Shown here piece after piece: positions 1-9,156 of a stretch of DNA of 64,000 nucleotides. A model generated the notes under the pieces. It was not told the DNA's origin. It saw nothing but the letters and a program-made list of their open reading frames with translations, and ran no database searches. The stretch lies in contig JAGOOG010000004.1 of NCBI GenBank assembly GCA_017992605.1, positions 1-64,000 of the forward strand. Reading direction: 5' to 3'. The DNA is from Deltaproteobacteria bacterium (GTDB lineage: Bacteria; Desulfobacterota; Desulfomonilia; UBA1062). A program made the position numbers and the translations under genes. The number at the start of each line of letters is the position of its first letter. The first letter of the stretch is position 1.

Positions 1-119
1 GGCGAGATCTTGATCACCATGATGGGAAAGGTGAGGAACATGAACCACGCCGCGGCGAGGAGCGACTGGGCGACCTCGCTCAGCGCCTTCCTGATGAGGG
101 GTTTCCAGTCGACGGTCAT
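1..119 (-). CDS. livM: LivM-type branched-chain amino acid ABC permease, N-terminal fragment
   Basis: The first 39 residues of a membrane protein are present and the rest lies beyond the left edge. The ATG at 119 follows the livH stop by 13 bp on the same strand. The visible residues are a short basic N-terminus followed by the hydrophobic segment LLAAAWFMFLTFPIMVIKI, as expected for the first membrane span of LivM. In the family this subunit pairs with LivH to form the channel for leucine, isoleucine and valine uptake. The call rests mainly on gene order (livK-livH-this gene); only about a tenth of the protein is visible. Confidence 0.72.
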   Translation of the reverse strand, partial: MTVDWKPLIRKALSEVAQSLLAAAWFMFLTFPIMVIKIS

Positions 120-132
120 GTGCCCGGCGCCC

Positions 133-1032
133 TCACACCTTCTCCGAGGTGGTCCTGCCGAGGATGCCGGCAGGCCTGAAGATGAGGATGAACACGAGCA
201 GACCGAAGGCGAACACGTCCTCGTAGTCGCTGGACACGTACCCGGTGGCGAAGCTCTCGGTGCAGCCGAGCACCATGCCGCCGAGCACGGCGCCGGGTAT
301 GCTGCCGATGCCTCCCAGCACCGCGGCGGTGAATGCCTTGATGCCCGCGATGAAGCCGATGTAGAAGTTGATCTGCCCGATGTGCGACGAGATGAGCACG
401 CCGCCTACGGCAGCCAGGGCGCTGCCGATGATGAAGGTCACCGAGATGACCCGGTTCACGTTCACGCCGAGCAGCATGGCCATGGTCTTGTCCTGGGCCA
501 CGGCCCGCATGGCCCTGCCCATGCGCGTGAACCTGATGAACACGGTGAGCAGGGTCGTGGCCACGGCCGTGGCCACGAAGATGACGAGCTCGGAGGAGCG
601 CATGATAGTGACGTTCTCCATGAAGGGGAACTCCTCGATGAGCGCCGGGAACGACAGGAAATCGGAGGTCTGGGCCAGGAGCACGTAGTTCTGCAGGAAG
701 ATGGACATACCGATGGCGCTGATGAGCGGGGAGAGGCGGGGGGCCTTGCGCAGGGGCTTGTACGCGATCTTCTCGAGGGTGAACCCGTAGGCGGCCGAGT
801 AGACCATGGCCACGATGCCGGCCAGGATCAGCAGGGACCACCCGTTCATGCCCAGGAGCGTGAGGGCGCTCGCCACGATGAGCGCGGTGAAGGCGCCGAT
901 CATGTAGATCTCGCCGTGGGCGAAGTTGATGAGCTCGATGATGCCGTAGACCATGGTGTACCCGAGGGCTATGAGCGCGTAGATGCTGCCCCGGGTGAGC
1001 CCGCCGAAGAAGAGTTCCAGGAAGTATTCCAT
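133..1032 (-). CDS. livH: LivH-type branched-chain amino acid ABC transporter permease
   Basis: A 299-residue integral membrane protein of the usual LivH length. Its N-terminus (GSIYALIALGYTMVYGII, then ELINFAHGEIYMIGAF) carries the family hallmark NFAHGE, and the middle holds GRAMRAVAQD, the cytoplasmic coupling loop that contacts the ATPase. Multiple hydrophobic spans follow, ending in LLVFILIFRPAGILG. It forms half of the inner-membrane channel of a HAAT-family importer. It lies between livK upstream and livM downstream. A stem-loop separates it from livK, which probably keeps permease expression below that of the binding protein. Substrate specificity is inferred from family and could be branched-chain amino acids, other amino acids or amides. 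Confidence 0.93.
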   Translation of the reverse strand: MEYFLELFFGGLTRGSIYALIALGYTMVYGIIELINFAHGEIYMIGAFTALIVASALTLLGMNGWSLLILAGIVAMVYSAAYGFTLEKIAYKPLRKAPRLSPLISAIGMSIFLQNYVLLAQTSDFLSFPALIEEFPFMENVTIMRSSELVIFVATAVATTLLTVFIRFTRMGRAMRAVAQDKTMAMLLGVNVNRVISVTFIIGSALAAVGGVLISSHIGQINFYIGFIAGIKAFTAAVLGGIGSIPGAVLGGMVLGCTESFATGYVSSDYEDVFAFGLLVFILIFRPAGILGRTTSEKV

Positions 1033-1065
1033 CGAGCGAGTGTTTTACCTCTGTCCGGATACAAG

Positions 1066-1092
1066 AAAGGGAGCAGGCTGCCTGCTCCCTTT
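1066..1092 (-). terminator. Intercistronic stem-loop between livK and livH
   Basis: A perfect 12-bp stem (AAAGGGAGCAGG against its complement) with a 3-nt loop lies directly after the livK stop codon and before livH. The U-tract on the minus strand is poor, so this is more likely a partial attenuator or a 3' stabilising hairpin than a full terminator. Such hairpins after the binding-protein gene are common in ABC operons and give the binding protein an excess over the permeases. Confidence 0.7.
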
Positions 1093-1111
1093 CCGGGTCT
1101 TGCCGTTGAAG

Positions 1112-2224
1112 CTACTTGCCGACCTCCACGTACACGCCCTTCTGGACCTGGTACATGGCAAAGCCGATGCCCTTGGCATCGCCGTTCTCGTCGAAGCTGA
1201 TCTTCCCGAGCGGGGTCTCGAACCAGTTGGCGCGCAGGGCCTTGGACACCGCGTCATAGTCGGTGGAGCCGGCCTTGTTGATGGCCTCCAGCAGGCACAC
1301 GCTCGCCGCGTAGGCGTTCAGGTAGAAGGCGCCGGGTTCGGCTCCGTAGACCTTCTTGTGCTGCTCGATGGCGGCGACGGCCATGGGGTTCTTGGTGGTG
1401 TCGATGGGGCCGGTCGCGTAGACGCCCTCGGCGTACTGACCCGCCACCTTGATGAAGGTGTCGTCACGCACGCCGTCGTCGGAGATGAACTGGGTCTTCA
1501 TCTTCTTCTTCTTCATGCCCGAGACGATCTTGGCCGCCTCGGGGTGGTACCCGCCGTAGAGCACCAGGTCGGCGCCTGAGGACTTGATCTTCATGACGAT
1601 GGCCGAGTAGTCCACCGCACCGGGGGTGATGCCCTCGAACAGGACCGGCTTGACGCCCTTCTTCTCGAAGAACCCCTTGGCGAACTCGGCGATGCCCTTG
1701 CCGTAGTCGCCCTTGTCGTGAATGATGGCGACCTTCTTCACCTTGAGCTTGTTCAGGGCGAAGTCGACCTGGAGCTGCGCCTGGGCGTCGTCAGGGGAAA
1801 TGGTCCTGAAGAAGTTGGGGTAGTCGCCGCTCTTGGTGAGCTCCACGTTGGTGGCCGAAGGAGACATGGTGACGATCTTCGCCTCCTTGTACATGCTGAG
1901 CGCCGCCTTGGTCGCGCCGCTGCAGATGTGGCCGAGAATCACGGACGCCTTCTCGGACACCAGCTTGGTGCCGACGTTGGCCGCGACCTCGGGCTTGCAC
2001 ACGTCGTCTTCCGCGAGGATGACGACCTTCTTGCCGAGCACGCCGCCCTTGGAGTTCATGTCGCCGACCACGAGCTTGGCCGCATTCAGCGACGGCAGGC
2101 CGTAGGATGCCAGGTCTCCGCTGTGCGCCCCCGGCACGCCGAGCTTTATCGTGTCAGCGGCAAAGGCCTCTCCGGCGAGAAGCATGCATACACACAGCAC
2201 CAGGATGATCTGTAATCGTTTCAT
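1112..2224 (-). CDS. livK: Periplasmic branched-chain amino acid binding protein (LivK-like)
   Basis: A 370-residue type I periplasmic binding protein. Residues 1-23 are a Sec signal peptide (basic MKRLQ start, hydrophobic core, cleavage after AFA). The mature part starts DTIKLGVPGAHSGDLASYG, as in Peripla_BP_6 proteins, with two alpha/beta lobes (VILGHICSGATKAAL; VAIIHDKGDYGKGIAEF). It captures the substrate in the periplasm and hands it to LivHM. The ATG follows a strong GGGAGGGGG ribosome site, and a promoter is recognisable 66-94 nt upstream. Its precise ligand cannot be read from sequence; Leu/Ile/Val or related amino acids are most likely. Confidence 0.9.
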   Translation of the reverse strand: MKRLQIILVLCVCMLLAGEAFAADTIKLGVPGAHSGDLASYGLPSLNAAKLVVGDMNSKGGVLGKKVVILAEDDVCKPEVAANVGTKLVSEKASVILGHICSGATKAALSMYKEAKIVTMSPSATNVELTKSGDYPNFFRTISPDDAQAQLQVDFALNKLKVKKVAIIHDKGDYGKGIAEFAKGFFEKKGVKPVLFEGITPGAVDYSAIVMKIKSSGADLVLYGGYHPEAAKIVSGMKKKKMKTQFISDDGVRDDTFIKVAGQYAEGVYATGPIDTTKNPMAVAAIEQHKKVYGAEPGAFYLNAYAASVCLLEAINKAGSTDYDAVSKALRANWFETPLGKISFDENGDAKGIGFAMYQVQKGVYVEVGK

Positions 2225-2289
2225 TCCCCCTCCCGTTCTCTCTTGATTTTATTTCCTTTTATTGTCTTCTGAACAAAGCGTTTCGGGCT

Positions 2290-2318
2290 GACATAGCATT
2301 AATGCTTCACCCTGTCAA
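2290..2318 (-). promoter_or_regulatory. Sigma70-like promoter of the liv operon
   Basis: On the minus strand TTGACA (2313-2318) is followed after exactly 17 bp by TATGTC (2290-2295). It lies 66 bp ahead of the livK start and leaves a leader of roughly 60 nt. The match is seen directly; activity is inference. Confidence 0.55.
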
Positions 2319-2443
2319 ACACAGCGCTTCCTTCCTGGATAGTCAATCTATCCCATGTGCGCCCTGCAGGTCAATAAGGCGTCTCACGAAGGGTGCGATT
2401 ACCGTTCCTTCCTACCAGATTCTTCTCGAAACAGACGATCCGT

Positions 2444-2713
2444 AAATGGGGTCAGAGTCGATTTTTCATCACGGTCAGTACATGGGGCGAAATGGCGTCA
2501 GAGTCGATTTTCCATCACTGCTCGTGGATATTCGTATGGAAGGAACACCAAAATCGACGCTGACCCTATTTACCAGTGGATATCGTATGAAAGGAAAACG
2601 GAAATCGACTCTGACCCTATTTACCAGAAAGGAACACCAAAATCGACGCTGACCCTACTTACCCTTGGATATTCGTATGAAGGGAATACGAAAATCGACT
2701 CTGACCCCATTTT
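2444..2713. repeat. Array of six GGGGTCAGAGTCGA repeats with a satellite unit
   Basis: Two direct copies (2444-2466, 2489-2512) and four inverted copies (about 2550-2571, 2599-2622, 2639-2660, 2691-2713) of a 22-24 bp element, core GGGGTCAGAGTCGATTTT. Some carry single changes (GGCGTC, GACGCTGACCCTATTT). Three of the inverted copies are preceded by a second conserved stretch beginning TGGATATTCGTATGAAGG, giving units of about 70 bp. The array fills the space between the M48 gene's 3' end and the liv promoter. It is not a CRISPR: copies are inverted, uneven and diverged. It looks REP-like and is the richest locus of a family found at six places in the window. Confidence 0.9.
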
Positions 2714-2725
2714 CCTGGTGATGGC

Positions 2726-3691
2726 TCAGTACCACGGCCTGAACCAGTTCCAGGTCGGTGAGCGCTCCACCCGGGGGATGTGCGGGGGGAGCATGTCCTG
2801 GCCGTCGATCTCCACGGCCGCCTCGTCCTTGTCGTGCGCCAGGGCCGCCAACCGTTCGAGCCGCTGCCTGGTGTGCGGGTGGGTCCGCAGCATCGAGGGC
2901 TGGGGGTTCCTCCGGCCGGGCAGGAAGACGAGGTTCCAGATGCTCTGCTCGGCGTGGTCCATCTTCTTCAGGGCCGACGCCAGGCCCATGGGGTCGCCGG
3001 TGAGCGCGGCCGCGCCGAGGTCGGCGTCGTACTCCCGGGTCCGCGACAGGGCCAGCTGGAGGAGCACGCTCACGGCGGGCGCGAAGATGAGGACGAGGAT
3101 GGGCACCAGCGGGATGTCCGTCTTGGAGAACAGGGCCATGGGCAGGTAGAAGACGATCAGGATCTGCCCGAGGAAGGAGAACAGCGAGGTGATCCTGGTC
3201 ATGAGGTCGGCCAGGGCATGGAGCCTGAGGTCGTTGTTCCTGATGTGGGTGATCTCGTGGGCGAGCACGCCTGCCATCTCGCGCCAGCTCAGGTAGCGGA
3301 TGAGACCGTCGGACAGGGCGACGGCCGACGCCGCGGGCGACCCCACGCTGAAGGCGTTCATGACGCGGCTGGGCACGTAGTAGACCTGCGGCGCCGAGGG
3401 CAGGCCTGCCCGCTGCGAGATCCTGCCGGCCAGTTCGATGAGCCCGGGGGCCTCCTGCTGAGAGAGTTTCCTGGCCCGGTACATGCGGAGCACCATCCAG
3501 GGCGACACCCTGGGCGTGGTGACGAAGAGGACCAGGGTGATGGCCAGGGACCAGAGCATCCCGGCGGTCCCGAAGAGGATCCACCCGAGCAGCCCGAACA
3601 GCCCCGCCATGCCGGCGAGGATGACGAGCGTCTGGAACAGGAGGTGGAACTTGCCGTGGGTGTAGGGTGTCTGGTTCGTGTCCTGATTCAT
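2726..3691 (-). CDS. htpX: M48-family membrane zinc metalloprotease (HtpX-like)
   Basis: A 321-residue HtpX/Ste24-type protease. Two hydrophobic N-terminal segments (about residues 20-65) precede the catalytic motif HEITH (HExxH), with another hydrophobic pair after it and a later acidic-rich REYDADLGAAAL segment expected to supply the third zinc ligand. Family members cleave damaged inner-membrane proteins. I chose the ATG at 3691 because GAAGGAAGG stands 5 nt before it; an in-frame ATG at 3715 has no such site. The gene is unusual in being bracketed by nearly identical 44-bp inverted repeats (2665-2708 and 3783-3826), as if it were a cassette. Whether it belongs to HtpX proper or a sister M48B clade cannot be decided here. 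Confidence 0.88.
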   Translation of the reverse strand: MNQDTNQTPYTHGKFHLLFQTLVILAGMAGLFGLLGWILFGTAGMLWSLAITLVLFVTTPRVSPWMVLRMYRARKLSQQEAPGLIELAGRISQRAGLPSAPQVYYVPSRVMNAFSVGSPAASAVALSDGLIRYLSWREMAGVLAHEITHIRNNDLRLHALADLMTRITSLFSFLGQILIVFYLPMALFSKTDIPLVPILVLIFAPAVSVLLQLALSRTREYDADLGAAALTGDPMGLASALKKMDHAEQSIWNLVFLPGRRNPQPSMLRTHPHTRQRLERLAALAHDKDEAAVEIDGQDMLPPHIPRVERSPTWNWFRPWY

Positions 3692-3778
3692 CGGTACCTT
3701 CCTTCTATAGGGCATCGCGACCCGAAAGACAACGACGGCACGAGGGGCACACGATCCTTTTCCCCTTCGATCGGAGAG

Positions 3779-3862
3779 AATTGGGGTCGGAGTCGCTTTT
3801 CAGGTTCCCTTCATAAGAATATCCAACTGCAGTTATGGAAAATTGACTGTGACCCCATTTCC
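3779..3862. repeat. Degenerate pair of GGGGTCAGAGTCGA-type repeats upstream of the M48 gene
   Basis: A direct copy at 3779-3800 (GGGGTCGGAGTCGCTTTT) and an inverted copy at 3838-3862 (AAAATTGACTGTGACCCC). Positions 3783-3826 match the reverse complement of 2665-2708 at 38 of 44 positions, including the satellite stretch GAATATCC. The element lies between the divergent M48 and metallo-beta-lactamase genes. Confidence 0.8.
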
Positions 3863-3931
3863 ATTTCCCGCAATTTCCTGGCTCAGTTGTCGGGGTTTAC
3901 AACCTCATCGCCTGGATGGTAGACCATCCCC

Positions 3932-4708
3932 ATGAACACGACCATCACGACAAGGCGCGGCACAGCCATCGAGGTCATCAACTGCGGCAACTTCCTCCTG
4001 GACGGGGGCACCATGTTCGGCAGGGTGCCCAAGGTCATGTGGGAGAAGTGGTTCCCCACCGACGGGAAGAACCGCATCACCATGGCCACCAACGTCCTGC
4101 GCATCGTCAAGGACGGCCGCACCTATGTCGTGGAGACCGGTCTCGGTTCGCTCTATACTGCCAACGACTGGGAGATCATGGGCACATCCCTCGACAGGGT
4201 AAGGCTGCTGACCGACCCGGTCGACTGCCTTATCTGCACCCACCTCCACTGGGACCACTGCGGCGGCATCCAGGACATGGAGGTGCGCTCCGAGGTGATA
4301 GTCTCCCGCATGGAATGGGAGGACGCCCGGGGAGAGAACCCCCTCAGCAAGGGCAGCTACCGGGCGGCCGACCTCGAGAAGGTGGAAAAGATCCTGCGCC
4401 TGGCCGACCCGCCCGAGGACGTGGCCGACGGCATCCGGCTCATCCCCACACCGGGCCATACAAGGGGCCACATGAGCGTGCTCATCGATGACGAGGTCTT
4501 CTATCCAGGCGACCTCATCCCCACCGCGGCCCACGTGCACCTGCCCTTCATCATGGCCTACGACCTCTATCCGCTCACCGTGCTCGAGACCAAGAAGAAG
4601 ATCCTGGATGAAGCAGTCCGGAAGAACTGGACCCTCGTCTTCGAGCACGACCCCTACCGGCCCGTGGGCACCATCAGGATCGAGGGCACGAGGTATTCGT
4701 CGGCCTGA
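3932..4708 (+). CDS. Metallo-beta-lactamase-fold hydrolase (lactonase-like)
   Basis: A 258-residue single-domain MBL-fold enzyme. The metal-binding motif HLHWDHCGG (HxHxDH) is near residue 108, the second histidine site is in GHTRGHMSV, and a metal-bridging aspartate is expected in FYPGDL. A final histidine lies in VFEHD. The organisation resembles N-acyl-homoserine lactonases of the AiiA/AttM group, but many MBL hydrolases share it and I cannot assign a substrate. No Shine-Dalgarno precedes the ATG. Instead TTTACA (3896-3901) and TAGACC (3920-3925) with an 18-bp spacer end 6 nt before it, so the mRNA may be leaderless. It is not obviously linked to its neighbours. Confidence 0.85.
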   Translation: MNTTITTRRGTAIEVINCGNFLLDGGTMFGRVPKVMWEKWFPTDGKNRITMATNVLRIVKDGRTYVVETGLGSLYTANDWEIMGTSLDRVRLLTDPVDCLICTHLHWDHCGGIQDMEVRSEVIVSRMEWEDARGENPLSKGSYRAADLEKVEKILRLADPPEDVADGIRLIPTPGHTRGHMSVLIDDEVFYPGDLIPTAAHVHLPFIMAYDLYPLTVLETKKKILDEAVRKNWTLVFEHDPYRPVGTIRIEGTRYSSA

Positions 4709-4752
4709 GACTGTCGGGGGAGTTTATGCATAAATGGAACTATCGATATACA

Positions 4753-4773
4753 GTACGGTAAAGGCGTACTTTT
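4753..4773 (+). terminator. Weak terminator-like hairpin after the MBL gene
   Basis: GTACG and CGTAC form a 5-bp stem with a 7-nt loop followed by TTTT, 45 nt after the MBL stop and before the convergent vapB gene. The stem is short, so termination here is uncertain. Confidence 0.3.
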
Positions 4774-4803
4774 ATCAAATCCATGTCACCTGTCTGTTCT
4801 CTA

Positions 4804-4992
4804 TCATCCCCTCTTGTAATCATACAGTGTTTCTGGGTCCATCTTTCCAAAGAGATCACCTATGGCAGTCTGCTTCCGCCTCTTGATGAATTTCTTGAGT
4901 GCTGAATGCGCTGTGTCTTTCTTCGTTTTCAAGCCCCCTATTCTCTGGGCTTCATTCAATAACTCCGTATCTATTTCAAGAGCAGGAACCAT
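4804..4992 (-). CDS. vapB: Orphan VapB-type antitoxin
   Basis: A 62-residue protein matching the VapB/DUF2191 layout: an N-terminal beta strand (LEIDTELLNEA), a helix-turn-helix-like RIGGLKTKKDTAHSALKKF, a basic stretch (KKFIKRRK), and an acidic toxin-binding tail with GDLFGKMD. VapB proteins bind their own operator and neutralise a PIN-domain RNase. The ATG at 4992 has GGAAG 6 nt upstream; longer in-frame extensions read through the divergent promoter region and lack a ribosome site. No toxin follows: the next 95 bp are non-coding and end at the convergent MBL gene. It is therefore an orphan antitoxin, possibly a remnant or an immunity gene acting in trans. Confidence 0.7.
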   Translation of the reverse strand: MVPALEIDTELLNEAQRIGGLKTKKDTAHSALKKFIKRRKQTAIGDLFGKMDPETLYDYKRG

Positions 4993-5058
4993 TGTGGACT
5001 TCCATTTGTTCACGCAATTGCATGGGACGGTGTATGTCAATAGAAGAGTAAAAAAACC

Positions 5059-5135
5059 TTGACATGAATGTGCATTTGCCTTAACAGTCGCCTTGGTTTG
5101 TTTACTACAATAAACATGCAGGCACACTTAAGTGT
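5059..5135 (+). promoter_or_regulatory. Promoter and palindromic operator of the polyamine operon
   Basis: TTGACA (5059-5064) and TAACAG (5082-5087) are 17 bp apart. Downstream are two inverted repeats: TGTTTA-N6-TAAACA (5099-5116) and the perfect 12-bp palindrome ACACTTAAGTGT (5124-5135), which ends just before the AGGAGG ribosome site. Their position suggests autoregulation by the XRE-cupin protein encoded next. The divergent vapB gene shares this 150-bp region. Confidence 0.5.
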
Positions 5136-5148
5136 CTAGGAGGACAGC

Positions 5149-5691
5149 GTGAAGATCGGCGAGAAGATAAAAAATCTCCGTCTGGCACAAGAGCTTACGC
5201 AGGAAGAGCTCGCCAACCGGGCGGACCTCACCAAGGGCTTCATCTCGCTCCTCGAGCGGGACCTCCAGTCTCCGTCGCTGGACACCCTGGAGCTCATCCT
5301 GAACGCGCTGGACACGAGCGCGAGCGAGTTCTTCGGCGAGGAAGAGCAGGAGGTCGTGGTCTTCCACCGCACGCAGCGCGTCACCATCACGGACGAGGAG
5401 GAGCCCGGGGTGAGGCGCGAGGTCCTCATCGCGGGGGCCCAGGACCGCGAGATGGACCTCCTCCTGGTGAGCCTGGCCCCGGGTGCCGGCACCTACCAGG
5501 AGCGGGCCCACTACGGCGACGAGTGCGGGTTCGTGATCGCCGGCAAGATCGTCATCACCATCGGCAAGGAGACCTTCCGCGCCGCGGCGGGGGATTCGTT
5601 CTACTACACGTCGAACAGGAAGCACTGGATCGAGAACAAGGCGGACAAGCCGGCAAAGTTCCTCTGGATCTCGGCACCGCCGAGCTTCTAG
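5149..5691 (+). CDS. XRE-family transcriptional regulator with C-terminal cupin domain
   Basis: A 180-residue regulator starting at GTG, with AGGAGG 5 nt upstream. Residues 1-60 are an HTH_3 DNA-binding domain (LTQEELANRADLTKGFISLLE). Residues about 105-175 form a cupin_2 sensor (HYGDECGFVIAGKIVITIG, then AAAGDSFYYTS). Such XRE-cupin proteins (PuuR-like) often control neighbouring amine or amino-acid genes and sense a small metabolite in the cupin barrel. Here it is the first gene of a same-strand run with agmatinase-family and carboxyspermidine enzymes, so polyamine-responsive control is a reasonable inference. The palindrome at 5124-5135 is a candidate operator. Confidence 0.9.
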   Translation: MKIGEKIKNLRLAQELTQEELANRADLTKGFISLLERDLQSPSLDTLELILNALDTSASEFFGEEEQEVVVFHRTQRVTITDEEEPGVRREVLIAGAQDREMDLLLVSLAPGAGTYQERAHYGDECGFVIAGKIVITIGKETFRAAAGDSFYYTSNRKHWIENKADKPAKFLWISAPPSF

Positions 5692-5710
5692 AAAGGTGGG
5701 GGACACAGCG

Positions 5711-6538
5711 GTGAGCACCTTCATGGCATCGAAGCAGGACGGGGCGGTCTGCCTCTTCGGGGCGCCGTTCGACTCCACGGCGAGCTTCCGGCCGGGCGCC
5801 CGGTTCGGGCCGGCGGCCATCCGCGAGGCGTCGTACGCCCTGGAGACCTTCTCGCCCGTCCAGCTGGCCGACCTCGAGGAGTGCTCCTTCATGGACCAGG
5901 GCGACCTGGAGCTCCCGTTCGGCGACCCGGCCCCTGCCCTGGCCATCATAGAGGAGCATGCCCGGCAGATCGTCTCCGGCGGGAAGACCCCGTTCCTGCT
6001 GGGCGGCGAGCACCTCGTGAGCCTAGGCGCCGTCAGGGCCGCAGCACAGGCCTGGCCCGACCTGGTGGTCGTCCACCTGGACGCCCATGCCGACCTGCGG
6101 CACGACTACCTGGGCATGGAACTCTCGCACGCCACGGTGATGCGAAGGATCCTGGACCTGCTGGGCCACGACAGGGTCAGGCAGATCGGCGTCAGGTCGT
6201 GCACGCGCGAAGAGCATGGCCTCGTGACCGAACTGGCCTCGGCGCCGGACCGGGTCGTGCCGTGGGCAGGGGCGAGGCCCTGCTACCTCACCTGCGACCT
6301 CGACATACTGGACCCGTCCGTCCTGCCCGGGACCGGGACGCCCGAACCCGGGGGCCTCATGTTCGGCGAGCTGGCAGGCATCCTGGTGTCCGTGATCAAC
6401 AGGCTCGATGTCGTGGGCCTCGACGTGGTGGAGCTCGCCCCGCAGCTCGACCCCTCGGGCGTTTCCTCGGTGGCGGCGGCAAAGATCGTCAGGGAGTGCC
6501 TCATCGCGCTGGACTCGACGCGCAGGCGCCAGGCGTAA
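5711..6538 (+). CDS. speB: Agmatinase/arginase-family ureohydrolase
   Basis: A 275-residue ureohydrolase with all expected binuclear manganese ligands: GGEH, DAHAD, and the aspartates of CDLDILDP. The GTG at 5711 is preceded by the purine-rich AGGTGGGGGA; an earlier in-frame GTG at 5696 is possible. Family members hydrolyse agmatine to putrescine and urea, or arginine to ornithine. Because the next two genes convert a diamine to spermidine-type polyamines, agmatine is the likelier substrate, but no arginine decarboxylase is in view. It follows the XRE-cupin gene by 19 bp and precedes the dehydrogenase by 27 bp, so the four genes are probably one operon. Confidence 0.87.
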   Translation: MSTFMASKQDGAVCLFGAPFDSTASFRPGARFGPAAIREASYALETFSPVQLADLEECSFMDQGDLELPFGDPAPALAIIEEHARQIVSGGKTPFLLGGEHLVSLGAVRAAAQAWPDLVVVHLDAHADLRHDYLGMELSHATVMRRILDLLGHDRVRQIGVRSCTREEHGLVTELASAPDRVVPWAGARPCYLTCDLDILDPSVLPGTGTPEPGGLMFGELAGILVSVINRLDVVGLDVVELAPQLDPSGVSSVAAAKIVRECLIALDSTRRRQA

Positions 6539-6565
6539 CGAGAACACATGAACGGGAGGGGAGCC

Positions 6566-7773
<1,208 letters not shown>

Positions 7774-7777
<4 letters not shown>

Positions 7778-8937
7778 CGAACGCCCTGCCGCCGCACGTC
7801 TCAGCGGCGCTCCCTAAGATCGCCACGCCGGCCTACGTGGTCGACATGGCCCTGCTGAAACGGAACATGGCCGTCGCCAGACACATCCGCGAAGCAGCCG
7901 GCTGCCGCATCCTGCTGGCCACCAAGTCCTTCGCCCTGCCCGCCGTGTTTCCTCTCATGCGCGAATCGCTGGACGGGACCACGGCCAGCGGCGTCCACGA
8001 GGCGCGCCTGGGCAGGGAGGAGTTCGGCAGGGAGGTGCACACCTTCTCGCCGGCCTACACGTCCGGCAGCCTCGCCGAGCTGCTCGCCTACAGCGACCAC
8101 ATCTACTTCAACTCCGCCGACCAGGTCCTGCGTTTTCTCCCGGCCGTGAGGGGCGCCGGGCCCGCCAGGAAGGTCGGCGTGCGCATCAACCCGGGCTATT
8201 CGAGGGTGACGCTGGGCGGCAGCCTCTACGACCCCTGCTCGAGCCGGTCACGCTTCGGCGTGCTACCCACGGACCTCGAAAAGCTCCCCTGGGAGGAGAT
8301 CGACATCCTCCACGTCCACACCCTGTGCGAATCGCTGCACGACGGCTCCGTGGGCCTCATCGACCACGTGGCCGGGGAATTCGCCCCCTTCGTCAGAAAG
8401 GTCCGGGCCGTCAACTTCGGGGGCGGGCACTTCATCGGCAAGGCAGGCTACGACGTGGAGGCCCTCGTGAAGGCCATCCGCGAGTTCCGCGCCGCCTTCG
8501 GCGTGGAGGTCATCCTGGAGCCGGGCAGCGGCCTGGTGGTCGATGCCGGGTACCTGGCGGCCACGGTGCTCGATGTCGTGCGCAACGAGACCGACATCGC
8601 AGTCTGCGACGCCTCGGCGGCCTGCCACATGCCCGACGTCCTGGAGGTGCCGTACACGCCGCCGCTGTTCGGCGCCGCCAAGCCGGGCGAACTCCCGCAC
8701 ACCTGCACCCTGGCCGGCAACACCTGCATGACCGGCGACGTCATCGGCGAGTACTCGTTCGCGAAACCGCTGGAGCCCGGAGACCGGCTCGTCTTCGGCG
8801 ACATGCTCCAGTACAGCTTCGTGAAGAACAACACCTTCAACGGGACCCCCCTGCCCGACATCGGCCTGCTGCACGAGGACGGCAGGTACGAGGCGGTCAA
8901 GCGGTTCGGGTACGGGGATTTCAGGGCCCGGCTCTAG
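7774..8937 (+). CDS. nspC: Carboxynorspermidine/carboxyspermidine decarboxylase
   Basis: A 387-residue PLP-dependent decarboxylase of the alanine-racemase-fold (type III) group. It opens with the pattern IATPAYVVDMALLKRNM. The pyridoxal lysine is in LLATKSF, the glycine-rich phosphate site in VNFGGGHF and EPGSGLV, and the substrate cysteine loop in NTCMTGDVIGEY. It decarboxylates carboxyspermidine or carboxynorspermidine, the last step of the pathway. The ATG overlaps the TGA of the preceding synthase gene by 4 nt. This is the last gene of the operon; structured non-coding DNA follows. Confidence 0.92.
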
Positions 8938-8993
8938 AAAAGGTTTCAGCCGAACATGAACACCTGGCAGGGCTGATACAGCACAGACCTCTT

Positions 8994-9067
8994 CCTCACT
9001 GATCAGTACATCCCGACAGTCTCATGGTTGAGATGTCCTGATCAGTGAGGCCAACGCCGAAGGCGTT
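8994..9067. repeat. Long hairpin structure downstream of nspC
   Basis: CCTCACTGATCAG (8994-9006) and its perfect complement (9038-9050) enclose a 31-nt loop with an inner ACATC/GATGT pair. A second hairpin AACGCC-GAA-GGCGTT (9053-9067) follows. There is no U-tract, so a classical intrinsic terminator is not supported. It could be a 3' protective structure or a relic of a small mobile element. Confidence 0.55.
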
Positions 9068-9156
9068 GCGATGCCTTTCGCCCCGACCCGTATTTCATGA
9101 GATACTCGAGACCCCACGCTGGTGAGCTTTCGCTGATTCTCGTTTCACACACGTCC

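Noticed and set aside
2444-2713. CRISPR array
   Set aside because: The repeat copies occur in both orientations, are diverged and unevenly spaced, and the spacers themselves repeat. No cas gene is present.
4804-5127. A 107-residue version of the VapB-like protein
   Set aside because: The extra N-terminal part is not VapB-like, runs through the divergent promoter and operators, and lacks a ribosome site; the ATG at 4992 has GGAAG at good spacing.
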